From positions 1-54,729 of the forward strand of contig DASTQL010000051.1 in assembly GCA_035761805.1 (NCBI GenBank): DNA of 54,729 nucleotides, written 5' to 3'. The notes under the pieces were generated by a model. That model saw only the letters and a program-made list of their open reading frames with translations. It was not told the DNA's origin and made no database searches. Positions 17,479 to 25,269 of this stretch are shown here, one piece after another. Source of the stretch: DASTQL01 sp035761805 (GTDB lineage Bacteria; Actinomycetota; Actinomycetes; Jiangellales; Jiangellaceae). The position numbers were made by a program, and so were the translations under genes. How positions within the stretch are numbered: the first letter of the stretch is position 1; every line of letters begins with the position of its first letter.

Positions 17479-17519
17479 GTTGTGCGCCACAACGTATAGG
17501 CCTCAGAGGGCCATGTGAA
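17479..17519 (-). promoter_or_regulatory. Promoter and palindromic operator of the sugar ABC operon
   Basis: On the minus strand TTCACA (17519-17514) and TACGTT (17496-17491) are separated by 17 bp, a plausible -35/-10 pair. The -10 overlaps a perfect 15-bp palindrome at 17479-17493 with GTTGTG/CACAAC arms and a CGC centre. A repressor bound there would block the promoter. The ROK regulator encoded in the same operon is the natural candidate. Confidence 0.6.
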
Positions 17520-17537
17520 GGCCTCCAGTCGGATCCT

Positions 17538-17565
17538 TTGTTGCGTCTCATAACAATCTCGCAAC
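17538..17565. promoter_or_regulatory. Second candidate operator upstream of the sugar ABC promoter
   Basis: GTTGCG (17540-17545) faces CGCAAC (17560-17565) across 14 bp, and TTGTT/AACAA arms lie at 17538-17556. The half-site GTTGCG matches GTTGTG of the promoter-proximal palindrome except for one base. The two sites lie about 66 bp apart centre to centre. This could be an auxiliary operator allowing looping. Confidence 0.45.
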
Positions 17566-17580
17566 GAACCCGGACCAGTT

Positions 17581-17666
17581 GACCACGTTCACCACCCTGG
17601 TCGGGCCTTCACGAGGCGTCCGGCCCTGGTGGTGACCCGATCGGCCTGGTGGTGGCCGGCACGGAG
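17581..17666 (+). repeat. Intergenic repeat, copy A
   Basis: An 86-bp element beginning GACCACGTTCACCACCCT. It is matched by 53628-53714 with about 84% identity by hand alignment; the first 18 bases are identical. It can fold: TCACCACC pairs with GGTGGTGA around an inner GGGCC/GGCCC stem. It starts 4 bp beyond the stop codon (17671) of the conserved hypothetical gene. Confidence 0.75.
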
Positions 17667-17670
17667 ACGA

Positions 17671-18042
17671 TCAGAGCCGGGCCAGGAACCGCTCACCACG
17701 GAGTGCCCGCTCCACCAGCGCCACCGACCGGGCGGCGGCGGCGAGCCGGGCGCCCTCCCGCTCGAGCGCGACGACAGCGGCCTCGACTGCCTCGGGACCG
17801 GCGACCTCGCCCAGGTCGACCCGGGCCCGGGACAGGCCGTCCCGGGCCGCCGCGACCGCGCCGTCGACGTGCCACGCGGCGAACCGGGCCAGCACGGCGG
17901 GATGTCGGGTCAGCACGGCGTGGGCGCGGTACTCGGGCGGACAGCGGTCGAGCAGCCACGCGACGGCGGTGCGCTCCCAGCCGGGCGCCCCCGCCGGACG
18001 GACCTCGTCCGGCCAGCCGCGGGGCACGACGGCGCTGGACAC
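17671..18042 (-). CDS. Conserved actinobacterial hypothetical protein
   Basis: A 123-residue protein (VSSAVVPRGWPDEVRPAGAP at the start) with a basic middle (WLLDRCPPEYRAHAVLTRHPAVLARFAAWHVDG) and an Ala/Glu-rich helical C-terminus likely to form a coiled helix (AAVVALEREGARLAAAARSVALVERALRGE). I recognise it as an actinobacterial hypothetical family but know no function. The GTG at 18042 is chosen because conserved sequence begins there; an upstream extension would cross the acnA terminator palindrome. It lies downstream of acnA on the same strand and ends just before an intergenic repeat. Confidence 0.75.
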   Translation of the reverse strand: MSSAVVPRGWPDEVRPAGAPGWERTAVAWLLDRCPPEYRAHAVLTRHPAVLARFAAWHVDGAVAAARDGLSRARVDLGEVAGPEAVEAAVVALEREGARLAAAARSVALVERALRGERFLARL

Positions 18043-18114
18043 CTGACCATCGTACCGAACGTCTGTTCGAACCGCTCCGGTACGGGGGCCGGGTGTGCGC
18101 CGCGGTAGATGGGC

Positions 18115-18144
18115 GCCGAGCCAGGTGAATTCACCTGGCTCGGC
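18115..18144 (-). terminator. Perfect 30-bp palindrome downstream of acnA
   Basis: GCCGAGCCAGGTGAA (18115-18129) is followed directly by its exact reverse complement (18130-18144). As RNA it gives a hairpin of about 13 pairs with an AATT loop, 50 nt past the acnA stop. No T-tract follows, which is common for terminators in very GC-rich actinobacteria. A dimeric protein-binding site for the next gene is the alternative. Confidence 0.65.
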
Positions 18145-18194
18145 AACCATTTACGCGGCGGCCGTGATCGATGCGGGGGCGGCGACGGCGGCGG

Positions 18195-21002
18195 TCAGGC
18201 GGTGAGGAGGGTGCGGAGGACGTACGGCATGATCCCGCCGTTGCGGTAGTAGTCGGCCTCGCCGGGGGTGTCGATCCGCACCACCGCGTCGAACTCCACG
18301 TCCCCGGCCCGGACGTGAACCGTGCCCGGCGTCGAGCCCGCGTTGAGCTCCTCGACCCCGGTGATGTCGAAGGTCTCCTCGCCGGTGAGGCCGAGCGACG
18401 CGGCGTCCTGGCCCTCGGGGAACTGGAGCGGGAGCACGCCCATGCCGATCAGGTTGGACCGGTGGATGCGCTCGTACGACTCCGTGACGACGGCCCTGAC
18501 CCCGAGCAGCGCTGTACCCTTGGCCGCCCAGTCGCGGGACGACCCCGAGCCGTACTCCTTGCCGGCGAGCACGACCAGCGGGACCCCGGCCTGCTGGTAG
18601 ACCTTCGAGGCCTCGTAGATCGTCGTGATCTCCCCGTCGGCGAGGAAGTTGCGCGTGAAGCCGCCCTCCGTGCCGGGTGCCAGCCGGTTGCGCAGGCGGA
18701 TGTTGGCGAAAGTGCCGCGGATCATCACCTCGTGGTTGCCCCGCCGCGAGCCGTACGAGTTGAAGTCGCGCCGCTCGATCCCGTGTGCCCGGAGGTACTC
18801 CCCCGCCGGCGAGTCCGGCTTGATGGCACCGGCCGGCGAGATGTGGTCCGTGGTCACCGAGTCGCCCAGCAGAGCCAGCACCCGCGCCCCCCGGATGTCG
18901 GAGACCGGAGCGGGCTGCGCCCGCATGCCGTCGAAGTACGGGGGCTTGCGTACGTACGTCGAGGACTCGTCCCAGTCGAACGTGTCGCCCTCCGGCGTCG
19001 GGAGCGACTGCCAGCGCTCGTCGCCCGCGAAGACGTCGGCGTAGTCGCGGGTGAACATCTCGCTGGCGATGGCCGAGTCGACGACCTCCTCGATCTCGTG
19101 CGGCGTCGGCCAGATGTCGCGCAGGTGGACCGGCCGGCCGTCGGCCCCGGTGCCGAGTGGCTCCCCGACGATGTCGATGTCCATCGTCCCGGCCAACGCG
19201 TAGGCGACGCACAGGGGCGGCGACGCGAGATAGTTCATCTTGACGTCGGGGTTGATGCGACCCTCGAAGTTGCGGTTGCCCGACAGCACGGAGACGACGG
19301 CCAGGTCCTTGTCGTTCACGGCCGCGGAGATCGCGTCGGGCAGCGGCCCGGAGTTGCCGATGCAGGTCGTGCAGCCGTAGCCGACCAGGTGGAAGCCGAG
19401 CTTCTCGAGGTAGGGCGTGAGCCCCGCGCGCTCGTAGTAGTCCATGACCACCTTCGAGCCCGGGGCCAGCGTGGTCTTGACCCACGGCTTGCGGACGAGG
19501 CCTCGCTCCACCGCCTTCTTGGCCAGCAGCGCCGCGCCCACCATGACCGACGGGTTCGAGGTGTTGGTGCACGAGGTGATCGCCGCGATGACGACGGCCC
19601 CGTGGTCGACCTCGCACGCGGTCCCGTCGTCCAGCACGACCCTGGTGGGTTCGGAGGGTCGGCCCTCGGCGCCCTCGGCGGCCGAGTGCACCGCTTGCCG
19701 CGGGGCTCCGTCGCCGTTGCCCGCGCCGACCGCGACCGGATCGCTCGCCGGGAAGGTCTCCTCGACGCCTTCGTCGAGCGCTGAGGACGGCTCCTCGTCG
19801 TGCGCGACGTAGTCACGCAGCGCCGAGCGGAAGGCCGGCTTGGCGTCGGTGAGGGAGATGCGGTCCTGCGGGCGCTTCGGACCCGCGATGGACGGAACGA
19901 CCGTGGAAAGATCGAGCTCGAGCGTCTCGGAGTAGTCCGGCTCGACAGACGGGTCGTGCCAGAGCCCTTGCTCCTTCGCGTACGTCTCGACGAGCGCCAC
20001 CTGCTCCTCGGAGCGCCCGGTGAGCTCGAGGTAGCGGATGGTCTCCTCGTCGAGCGGGAAGACCGCGATCGTCGAGCCGTACTCCGGGCTCATGTTGCCG
20101 ATGGTGGCGCGGTTGGCCAGCGGCACCGCCGAGACCCCGGGGCCGTAGAACTCCACGAACTTGCCGACCACGCCGTGGCGGCGCAGCATCTCGGTGATCG
20201 TCAGGACGAGGTCGGTTGCGGTGGCCCCGTCGGGCAGCTCACCGGCGAGCTTGAACCCCACCACCCGCGGGATCAGCATCGAGACCGGCTGGCCGAGCAT
20301 GGCCGCCTCCGCCTCGATGCCGCCGACGCCCCAGCCGACCACGCCCAGCCCGTTGACCATGGTCGTGTGGCTGTCCGTGCCGACACAGGTGTCGGGATAG
20401 GCCACGCGCCCGGAGTCGCCCTCGCGCACCATCACGACGCGGGCCAGGTGCTCGATGTTCACCTGGTGCACGATCCCCGTACCGGGTGGCACCACCCTGA
20501 AGTCGTCGAAGGCGCCCTGGCCCCAGCGGAGGAACTGGTAGCGCTCACCGTTGCGCTCGTACTCGAGATCGACGTTGCGGCTGAAGGCGTCCGGCGCACC
20601 GAAGACGTCGGCGATCACCGAGTGGTCGATGACGAGCTCGGCGGGTGCCAGCGGGTTGATCCGGGCCGGGTCGCCGCCGAGGGCGACCATCGCCTCGCGC
20701 ATCGTCGCGAGGTCCACGACGGCGGGCACACCGGTGAAGTCCTGCATGATCACGCGCGCCGGCGTGAACTGGATCTCCTGGCTGGGATCGGCTCCGGCGT
20801 CCCAGTCCACCAGAGCGCGCACGTGCTCGGCGGTGACGTTGGCGCCGTCCTCGGTCCGCAGGAGGTTCTCGAGCAGGATCTTCAGGCTGTAGGGCAGCCT
20901 GGCGACGTCACCCGCTGCCGCGATGCGATGGATCTCGTACGGCACGCCGCCGACCTCGAGGATCCCCCTGGCGCCGAAGCTGTCCGGACTGCTGCTGCCC
21001 AC
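18195..21002 (-). CDS. acnA: Aconitate hydratase A
   Basis: A 935-residue [4Fe-4S] enzyme interconverting citrate and isocitrate in the TCA cycle. Cluster ligands are C478 (SCTNTSNPSVMVG) and C544/C547 (GCTTCIGNSG). The N-terminal segment SPDSFGARGILEVGG and the C-terminal swivel domain (GSGSSRDWAAKGTALLGVRAV) are typical of AcnA/IRP1. The acidic insertion ALDEGVEETFPASDPVAVGA precedes the first ligand and is common in actinobacteria. The GTG start is preceded by a GGAGGG site. It has its own upstream region of about 130 bp containing a perfect palindrome, so it is probably transcribed independently of the methyltransferase gene before it. Confidence 0.96.
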   Translation of the reverse strand: MGSSSPDSFGARGILEVGGVPYEIHRIAAAGDVARLPYSLKILLENLLRTEDGANVTAEHVRALVDWDAGADPSQEIQFTPARVIMQDFTGVPAVVDLATMREAMVALGGDPARINPLAPAELVIDHSVIADVFGAPDAFSRNVDLEYERNGERYQFLRWGQGAFDDFRVVPPGTGIVHQVNIEHLARVVMVREGDSGRVAYPDTCVGTDSHTTMVNGLGVVGWGVGGIEAEAAMLGQPVSMLIPRVVGFKLAGELPDGATATDLVLTITEMLRRHGVVGKFVEFYGPGVSAVPLANRATIGNMSPEYGSTIAVFPLDEETIRYLELTGRSEEQVALVETYAKEQGLWHDPSVEPDYSETLELDLSTVVPSIAGPKRPQDRISLTDAKPAFRSALRDYVAHDEEPSSALDEGVEETFPASDPVAVGAGNGDGAPRQAVHSAAEGAEGRPSEPTRVVLDDGTACEVDHGAVVIAAITSCTNTSNPSVMVGAALLAKKAVERGLVRKPWVKTTLAPGSKVVMDYYERAGLTPYLEKLGFHLVGYGCTTCIGNSGPLPDAISAAVNDKDLAVVSVLSGNRNFEGRINPDVKMNYLASPPLCVAYALAGTMDIDIVGEPLGTGADGRPVHLRDIWPTPHEIEEVVDSAIASEMFTRDYADVFAGDERWQSLPTPEGDTFDWDESSTYVRKPPYFDGMRAQPAPVSDIRGARVLALLGDSVTTDHISPAGAIKPDSPAGEYLRAHGIERRDFNSYGSRRGNHEVMIRGTFANIRLRNRLAPGTEGGFTRNFLADGEITTIYEASKVYQQAGVPLVVLAGKEYGSGSSRDWAAKGTALLGVRAVVTESYERIHRSNLIGMGVLPLQFPEGQDAASLGLTGEETFDITGVEELNAGSTPGTVHVRAGDVEFDAVVRIDTPGEADYYRNGGIMPYVLRTLLTA

Positions 21003-21122
21003 GTGAGACCGCCCTCCGTCGTCGTCGGCCGACCGCTCCCGCGGCCCTGCGCTCGCCCATCCTGCCGCGGCAGCCGGGTCCTGTCAGTGAGGGTGCCCCC
21101 ACCAGCGCGGGTCGAACACTTC

Positions 21123-21136
21123 TCTTGACGTCAAGA
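21123..21136 (-). promoter_or_regulatory. Palindrome in the acnA upstream region
   Basis: TCTTGACGTCAAGA is a perfect 14-bp palindrome about 120 bp before the acnA start. It overlaps the stop codon of the upstream methyltransferase gene. It contains TTGACG, a good -35 hexamer, though no strong -10 follows at 17 bp. It may be an operator for a TCA-cycle regulator or part of the promoter. Confidence 0.5.
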
Positions 21137-22432
21137 TACCTCACCTCGCCCGGGAGGTGTGAGGAGGGCGACGCACTCGACGTGGTGCGTCATCGGGAAC
21201 AGGTCGAAGGCCCGCAGCGACGCCAGGGCGAAGCCGTGGCCGGCGAACGTCGAGACGTCCCGGGCCAGGGCCGCCGGGTCGCAGGCCACGTAGACGACCG
21301 CCCTCGGGGCCAGCGCGGTCACCTGCTCGACCACCCGTCGCCCGGCGCCGGTGCGCGGCGGGTCGAGGACCACCAGGTCGGCGCGCGGGAGGCCCGAGCC
21401 GGCGAGCTCGCGGTCCACGCGGCCGTGGAGGAGACGCACCTGCGGGAGGTCGTGCAGGTTGCGTCTCGCGTCGGCGGCGGCCCGCGGGTCGGCTTCCACG
21501 GCCACGACAGAGCCGCCCGGGCCGACCCGCTCCGCGAGCGCCGAGGCGAAGAGCCCGACACCGCTGTAGAGATCGACCGCGCACTCGCCCTCGGTCGGCA
21601 GGCTCGCGGCGAGCACGGCATCGACGAGGGTGTCGGCCGCTGCCGGGTGCACCTGCCAGAACCCGCCTGCGGTCACCTGGAACCGCCGGCCGCTCGACTC
21701 CTCGTGGACCCGGATCCGGCCACGCACCCGTTCCGGCCGGTCACCGCCAGCGTCCACGAGCACCGAGACGCCGGGGTCCAGCCGCGGGAGGCGGGCCCTG
21801 CGGTCGGGCTCGGAGGGGTCGCCCGGGCGCACCACCACGGCCCGCTCCGCGACCGAGGAAGCCACCACCTGGACCGATTCCACTCCCGGCCACCGGTGCC
21901 GGAGCACGTCGACGGAGGCGACCCCCGGGTGGGCGATGAGGCACCGGTCGACGGGCAGGACGTCGGACGAGCGGTGGCGCCGCAGCCCCGCCCGGCCCTC
22001 CCCGTCGACCGAGAACGTCACCCGCGTACGCCATCCCAGACCCCCCGGGGCACCCGGCAGCGCCTCGACGACCGGGCTGACCTCGACGCCGGCCAGCCGC
22101 CGCATCTGCTCGGCCACGACCGCCGCCTTGAGCCCGCGTTGCGCCGCCGGCTCGACGTGCTGCCAGTCGCACCCGCCACAACGGCCGGGACCCGCGTACG
22201 GGCAGGGCGGCGCGACCCGGTCGGGCGAGGCCTCGAGGACCTCGACGGCATCGGCGCGCCAGAACCGGTCGCCCGGTCCCCCGGCCGTGACGCGCGCCCG
22301 GACCCGCTCGCCTGGCAGGGTGTGCCGGACGAAGACGACCCGGCCCTCGTGCCGGGACACGCAGTGGCCGCCGTGGGCGACGGGACCGACGACGAGCTCG
22401 ATCGTCGGACCCGGCCCGGGTCCGGTGCTCAG
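21131..22432 (-). CDS. TRAM-domain class I SAM-dependent RNA m5U methyltransferase (TrmA/RlmD family)
   Basis: A protein of about 433 residues that methylates a uridine in rRNA or tRNA. An N-terminal TRAM segment (IELVVGPVAHGGHCVSRHEG) precedes an iron-sulphur cysteine set at C77, C85, C88 (PYAGPGRCGGCDWQH) and C164. The SAM motif is DLYSGVGLFA, the nucleophile is about C384 (VACDPAALARD) and the general base is E419 (THHVECVALL). No ATG, GTG or TTG precedes the TRAM segment in a sensible place. A CTG at 22432-22430 overlaps the permease stop as CTGA and would give MSTGPG, so I use it. The target base is not predictable. Confidence 0.85.
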   Translation of the reverse strand: MSTGPGPGPTIELVVGPVAHGGHCVSRHEGRVVFVRHTLPGERVRARVTAGGPGDRFWRADAVEVLEASPDRVAPPCPYAGPGRCGGCDWQHVEPAAQRGLKAAVVAEQMRRLAGVEVSPVVEALPGAPGGLGWRTRVTFSVDGEGRAGLRRHRSSDVLPVDRCLIAHPGVASVDVLRHRWPGVESVQVVASSVAERAVVVRPGDPSEPDRRARLPRLDPGVSVLVDAGGDRPERVRGRIRVHEESSGRRFQVTAGGFWQVHPAAADTLVDAVLAASLPTEGECAVDLYSGVGLFASALAERVGPGGSVVAVEADPRAAADARRNLHDLPQVRLLHGRVDRELAGSGLPRADLVVLDPPRTGAGRRVVEQVTALAPRAVVYVACDPAALARDVSTFAGHGFALASLRAFDLFPMTHHVECVALLTPPGRGEVS

Positions 22433-24486
22433 CGAGGACCGTCCCTGGGACCGATGCGGCTCCCCGCCCGCCTCGGCCGGCGCGACCGGTCCGGGCGACC
22501 GGACTCCTCGGCGCCCCGGCCGCCGCCGGGCCCGGTGGACACCTCGGCCCGTTCCGCCGCCGGCCGCGAGGAGCGAAGCTGCCAGGGGACGCTCGTCACC
22601 ATCACGCCGGGCAGGAACAGCAGGCTGCTCTTGAGGCGCAGGGCGCTCTGGTTGTGCAGCAGCTGCTCCCACCACCGGCCGAGGACGTACTCGGGGACGT
22701 AGACGGTGACGACGTCGCGCGGACTCGCCCGACGGATGCTCCGCACGTAGTCGACCACCGGTCGCGTGACCTCGCGGTACGGGGACTCCAGTACCTTGAG
22801 CGGCACGGGGATACCTCGCCGGTCCCACTCGTCGGCGAGCGCCCTGGTCTCGTCCAGGTCGACGCTCACGGTCACGGCCTCGAGCACGTCCGGGCGGGTC
22901 GCCCGCGCGTAGGCGAGCGCCCGGAGCGCGGGCTTGTGCGCCTTGCTCACGAGCACGATGGCGTGCACCCGGGACGGCAACCTCACGTCGCCGTCCTCAC
23001 CCGGGTCGAGCTCCACGCCCACCGCTACGTAGTGCATCTTGATGGCACGCATGAGCAGGGCCAGCAGCGGGATGGCGAGGAACACGACCCACGCCCCGTG
23101 GGTGAACTTCGTGACCGTGACGATCGCGAGGACCAGGCCGGTGAAGACCGCCCCAACCAGGTTGACCATTCGCGAGCGCTGCACCTGCGCTCGTTCCTCG
23201 TCCCGCAGCGGCGATTCCAGGCGCTGGTTCCAGTGCCGGACGAGGCCGGACTGACCCAGGGTGAACGACGTGAAGACCCCGACCAGGTAGAGCTGGATCA
23301 GCTGGGTGACGGAGGCGTCGAAGGCGACGATCAGGAGGATCGCGAACCCGGCCAGCACGAGGATGCCGTTGCTGTAGACCAGCCGGTCACCGCGGTTGTG
23401 CAGCTGGCGGGGGACGTAGCTGTGCTGGGCCAGCACCGAGCCGAGGACGGGGAAGCCGCTGTACGCCGTGTTGGCGGCGAGCAGGAGGATCAGGACCGCC
23501 GAGGTCTGGACGAAGAAGAAGAACACGGTCGCGTCGCCGAAGACCGCTGCCGCCACCTGCGCGATGACCGTTCGCTGGGGCTGGGTCGCGCAGTCGAAGC
23601 CCACCAGGCTGCAGGGGTCGTCGGCGTAGCGGACGCCGCTGGCCATGGCAAGCCAGGTGACGCCGGCGAACATGGCGATCGAGAGCACTCCCATCACCAA
23701 CAGGGTCGCCGCCGCGTTCCGGCTCTTCGGCTTGCGGAAGGCGGGCACCCCGTTGGCGATGGCCTCGACCCCGGTGAGGGCCGTGCATCCTGCGGCGAAC
23801 GCACGCAGCAGGAGCAGCGCGAGGGCGATCCCGCCGAGGTCCACCAGCTGCGGGTCGATCTCGTAACCGGCGCTCTCGGCCACCGGGCGGGAGCCGAAGG
23901 CGGACCGGACTCCGCCCCAGACGACCATGGCCAGGATCCCGATCACGAAGAGGTACGTGGGGGCGGCGAAGGCCTTGCCGCTGGACCTCGTCCCCCGCAG
24001 GTTGAGGGCCGTGAGCACCACGACGAAACCCGCCGCGAGCGGGACCTGCAGCCCGTCCAGCGTCGGGAACGTCGACACCAGGTTGTCGACGCCCGCCGAG
24101 ACCGAGACGGCCACGACCAGCACGTAGTCGACGAGCAGCGCCCCGGCGACCACCAACCCTGCCGCCGGGCCGAGGTGGGTGGTCGCCGCCTCGAAGTCGC
24201 CGCCCCCATTGGGGAAGGCGTAGACCATCTGCCGGTACGACGCGACGACCACCACGAGCAGGGCGACGACGGCGGCGGCGATCCAGGGTGTGGTGTAGAG
24301 CAGCGCCACACCGCCGAGGGAGAGGATCACCAGGATCTCCTGCGTCGCGTACGCGATCGAGGAGAGCGGGTCGCTGGCGAAGACCGGGAGCGCCAATCGC
24401 TTGGAGAGCAGCGTCTGCTCGAGCCGGTCGCTGCGCAGCTTCCGGCCGATGAGCAGACGCCGCGAGACGTCTCCGAGCCTGGCCAC
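22429..24486 (-). CDS. APC-superfamily permease resembling the potassium importer KimA
   Basis: A 685-residue membrane protein. The N-terminal motif LALPVFASDPLSSIAYATQEIL (about 32-53) is typical of the KimA/YdaO branch of the APC superfamily. About 12 hydrophobic helices reach residue 470, and a cytoplasmic C-terminal part of about 200 residues follows. In KimA that part binds c-di-AMP. Divergent to two TrkA-type RCK proteins, so proton-coupled K+ uptake is likelier than amino-acid transport; this is inference. The corresponding M. tuberculosis gene is Rv2690c. The GTG start sits 6 nt after a TAGCAT box, suggesting a leaderless mRNA. The stop overlaps the methyltransferase start. Confidence 0.85.
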   Translation of the reverse strand: MARLGDVSRRLLIGRKLRSDRLEQTLLSKRLALPVFASDPLSSIAYATQEILVILSLGGVALLYTTPWIAAAVVALLVVVVASYRQMVYAFPNGGGDFEAATTHLGPAAGLVVAGALLVDYVLVVAVSVSAGVDNLVSTFPTLDGLQVPLAAGFVVVLTALNLRGTRSSGKAFAAPTYLFVIGILAMVVWGGVRSAFGSRPVAESAGYEIDPQLVDLGGIALALLLLRAFAAGCTALTGVEAIANGVPAFRKPKSRNAAATLLVMGVLSIAMFAGVTWLAMASGVRYADDPCSLVGFDCATQPQRTVIAQVAAAVFGDATVFFFFVQTSAVLILLLAANTAYSGFPVLGSVLAQHSYVPRQLHNRGDRLVYSNGILVLAGFAILLIVAFDASVTQLIQLYLVGVFTSFTLGQSGLVRHWNQRLESPLRDEERAQVQRSRMVNLVGAVFTGLVLAIVTVTKFTHGAWVVFLAIPLLALLMRAIKMHYVAVGVELDPGEDGDVRLPSRVHAIVLVSKAHKPALRALAYARATRPDVLEAVTVSVDLDETRALADEWDRRGIPVPLKVLESPYREVTRPVVDYVRSIRRASPRDVVTVYVPEYVLGRWWEQLLHNQSALRLKSSLLFLPGVMVTSVPWQLRSSRPAAERAEVSTGPGGGRGAEESGRPDRSRRPRRAGSRIGPRDGPR

Positions 24487-24492
24487 GCGACG

Positions 24493-24543
24493 ATGCTAGG
24501 GCTGACGTCCCGGGACCGTCGTCACGCCGGGGCCGTGTAGCGT
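24493..24543. promoter_or_regulatory. Divergent promoters for the permease and trkA genes
   Basis: On the minus strand TAGCAT (24498-24493) ends exactly 6 nt before the permease GTG, which fits a leaderless transcript. On the plus strand TAGCGT (24538-24543), preceded by TG, would start trkA mRNA near 24550 with a leader of about 54 nt. No convincing -35 hexamers are seen. I searched by eye for a c-di-AMP (ydaO) riboswitch core and did not find one. Confidence 0.45.
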
Positions 24544-24603
24544 CGAGGACAGGGCATCGTGCCGGGGAGCGTCCCGGGTGTGCCCGCTCACGGAAGGACC
24601 ACC

Positions 24604-25269
24604 GTGCACGTCGTGATCATGGGCTGTGGCCGGGTCGGCGCGACCCTCGCGCACATCCTGGAGTCCCGCGGCCACACCGTCGCCGTCGTCGACCAGAACC
24701 CCGACGCGTTCCGGCGGCTTGGCACCTCGTTCGAAGGCCGCACGGTGACCGGGCTCGGGTTCGACCGCGAGGTGCTGAAGGAGGCGGGCATCGACGTCGC
24801 CGGTGCCTTCGCGGCGGTGAGCAGCGGTGACAACTCCAACATCATCGCGGCCCGGGTCGCCCGTGAGACCTTCGGCGTCGAGAACGTCGCAGCACGGATC
24901 TACGACCCCGGGCGGGCGGAGGTCTACCAGCGGCTGGGCATCCCCACGGTGGCGACCGTCCGGTGGACGGCCGACCAGATGACCCGTCGTCTCCTGCCCG
25001 AGGGTTCGCAGACCGAGTGGGTGGACCCGTCGGGGACCGTCCGGCTGGCCGAGATGCACGTCCACCGGTCCTGGGTCGGTCGCACGGTGGTCGACCTCGA
25101 GGCGGCCGCCGGCGCCAGGGTCGCCTTCATCACCCGCTACGGCGACGGGGTGCTCCCCGGTCCTGGCGCAGTGCTCCAGGAGGGAGACCTCGTACACGTC
25201 CTGATGCGAGCGGAGGACTCGGCCCGCGTCGCCGAGGTCTTCGAGACGGTTCCGGAGGTGCAGGACTGA
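24604..25269 (+). CDS. trkA: TrkA-type potassium transport regulator, first copy (CeoB-like)
   Basis: A 221-residue RCK protein. A Rossmann motif GCGRVG (7-12) and the ribose-binding D30 form the RCK_N domain for NAD(H)/ATP. A TrkA_C domain occupies the last 80 residues (GRTVVDLEAAAGARVAFITR). Such proteins gate K+ channels or transporters from the cytoplasm. GGAAGGA precedes the GTG start. It is followed by a second trkA gene with a 1-nt TGATG overlap, as in the mycobacterial ceoB-ceoC pair. No TrkH/KtrB-type channel subunit is in the window; the divergent KimA-like permease is the only nearby candidate partner. Confidence 0.9.
   Translation: MHVVIMGCGRVGATLAHILESRGHTVAVVDQNPDAFRRLGTSFEGRTVTGLGFDREVLKEAGIDVAGAFAAVSSGDNSNIIAARVARETFGVENVAARIYDPGRAEVYQRLGIPTVATVRWTADQMTRRLLPEGSQTEWVDPSGTVRLAEMHVHRSWVGRTVVDLEAAAGARVAFITRYGDGVLPGPGAVLQEGDLVHVLMRAEDSARVAEVFETVPEVQD

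Noticed and set aside
17469..17518. TCACATG ... CATGTGA flanking the sugar promoter as a CRP-type site
   Set aside because: The half-sites are in the reverse order for a CRP site (TGTGA must precede TCACA) and are 36 bp apart.
17629..18128. Plus-strand open frames opposite the conserved hypothetical gene
   Set aside because: The minus-strand product has the conserved actinobacterial sequence and a sensible start; the plus-strand frames are Arg/Gly/Pro-rich shadows that cross the repeat and the palindrome.
24487..24603. A c-di-AMP riboswitch between the permease and trkA genes
   Set aside because: The gap is too short, the conserved purine-rich ydaO core was not seen, and the permease promoter looks leaderless.
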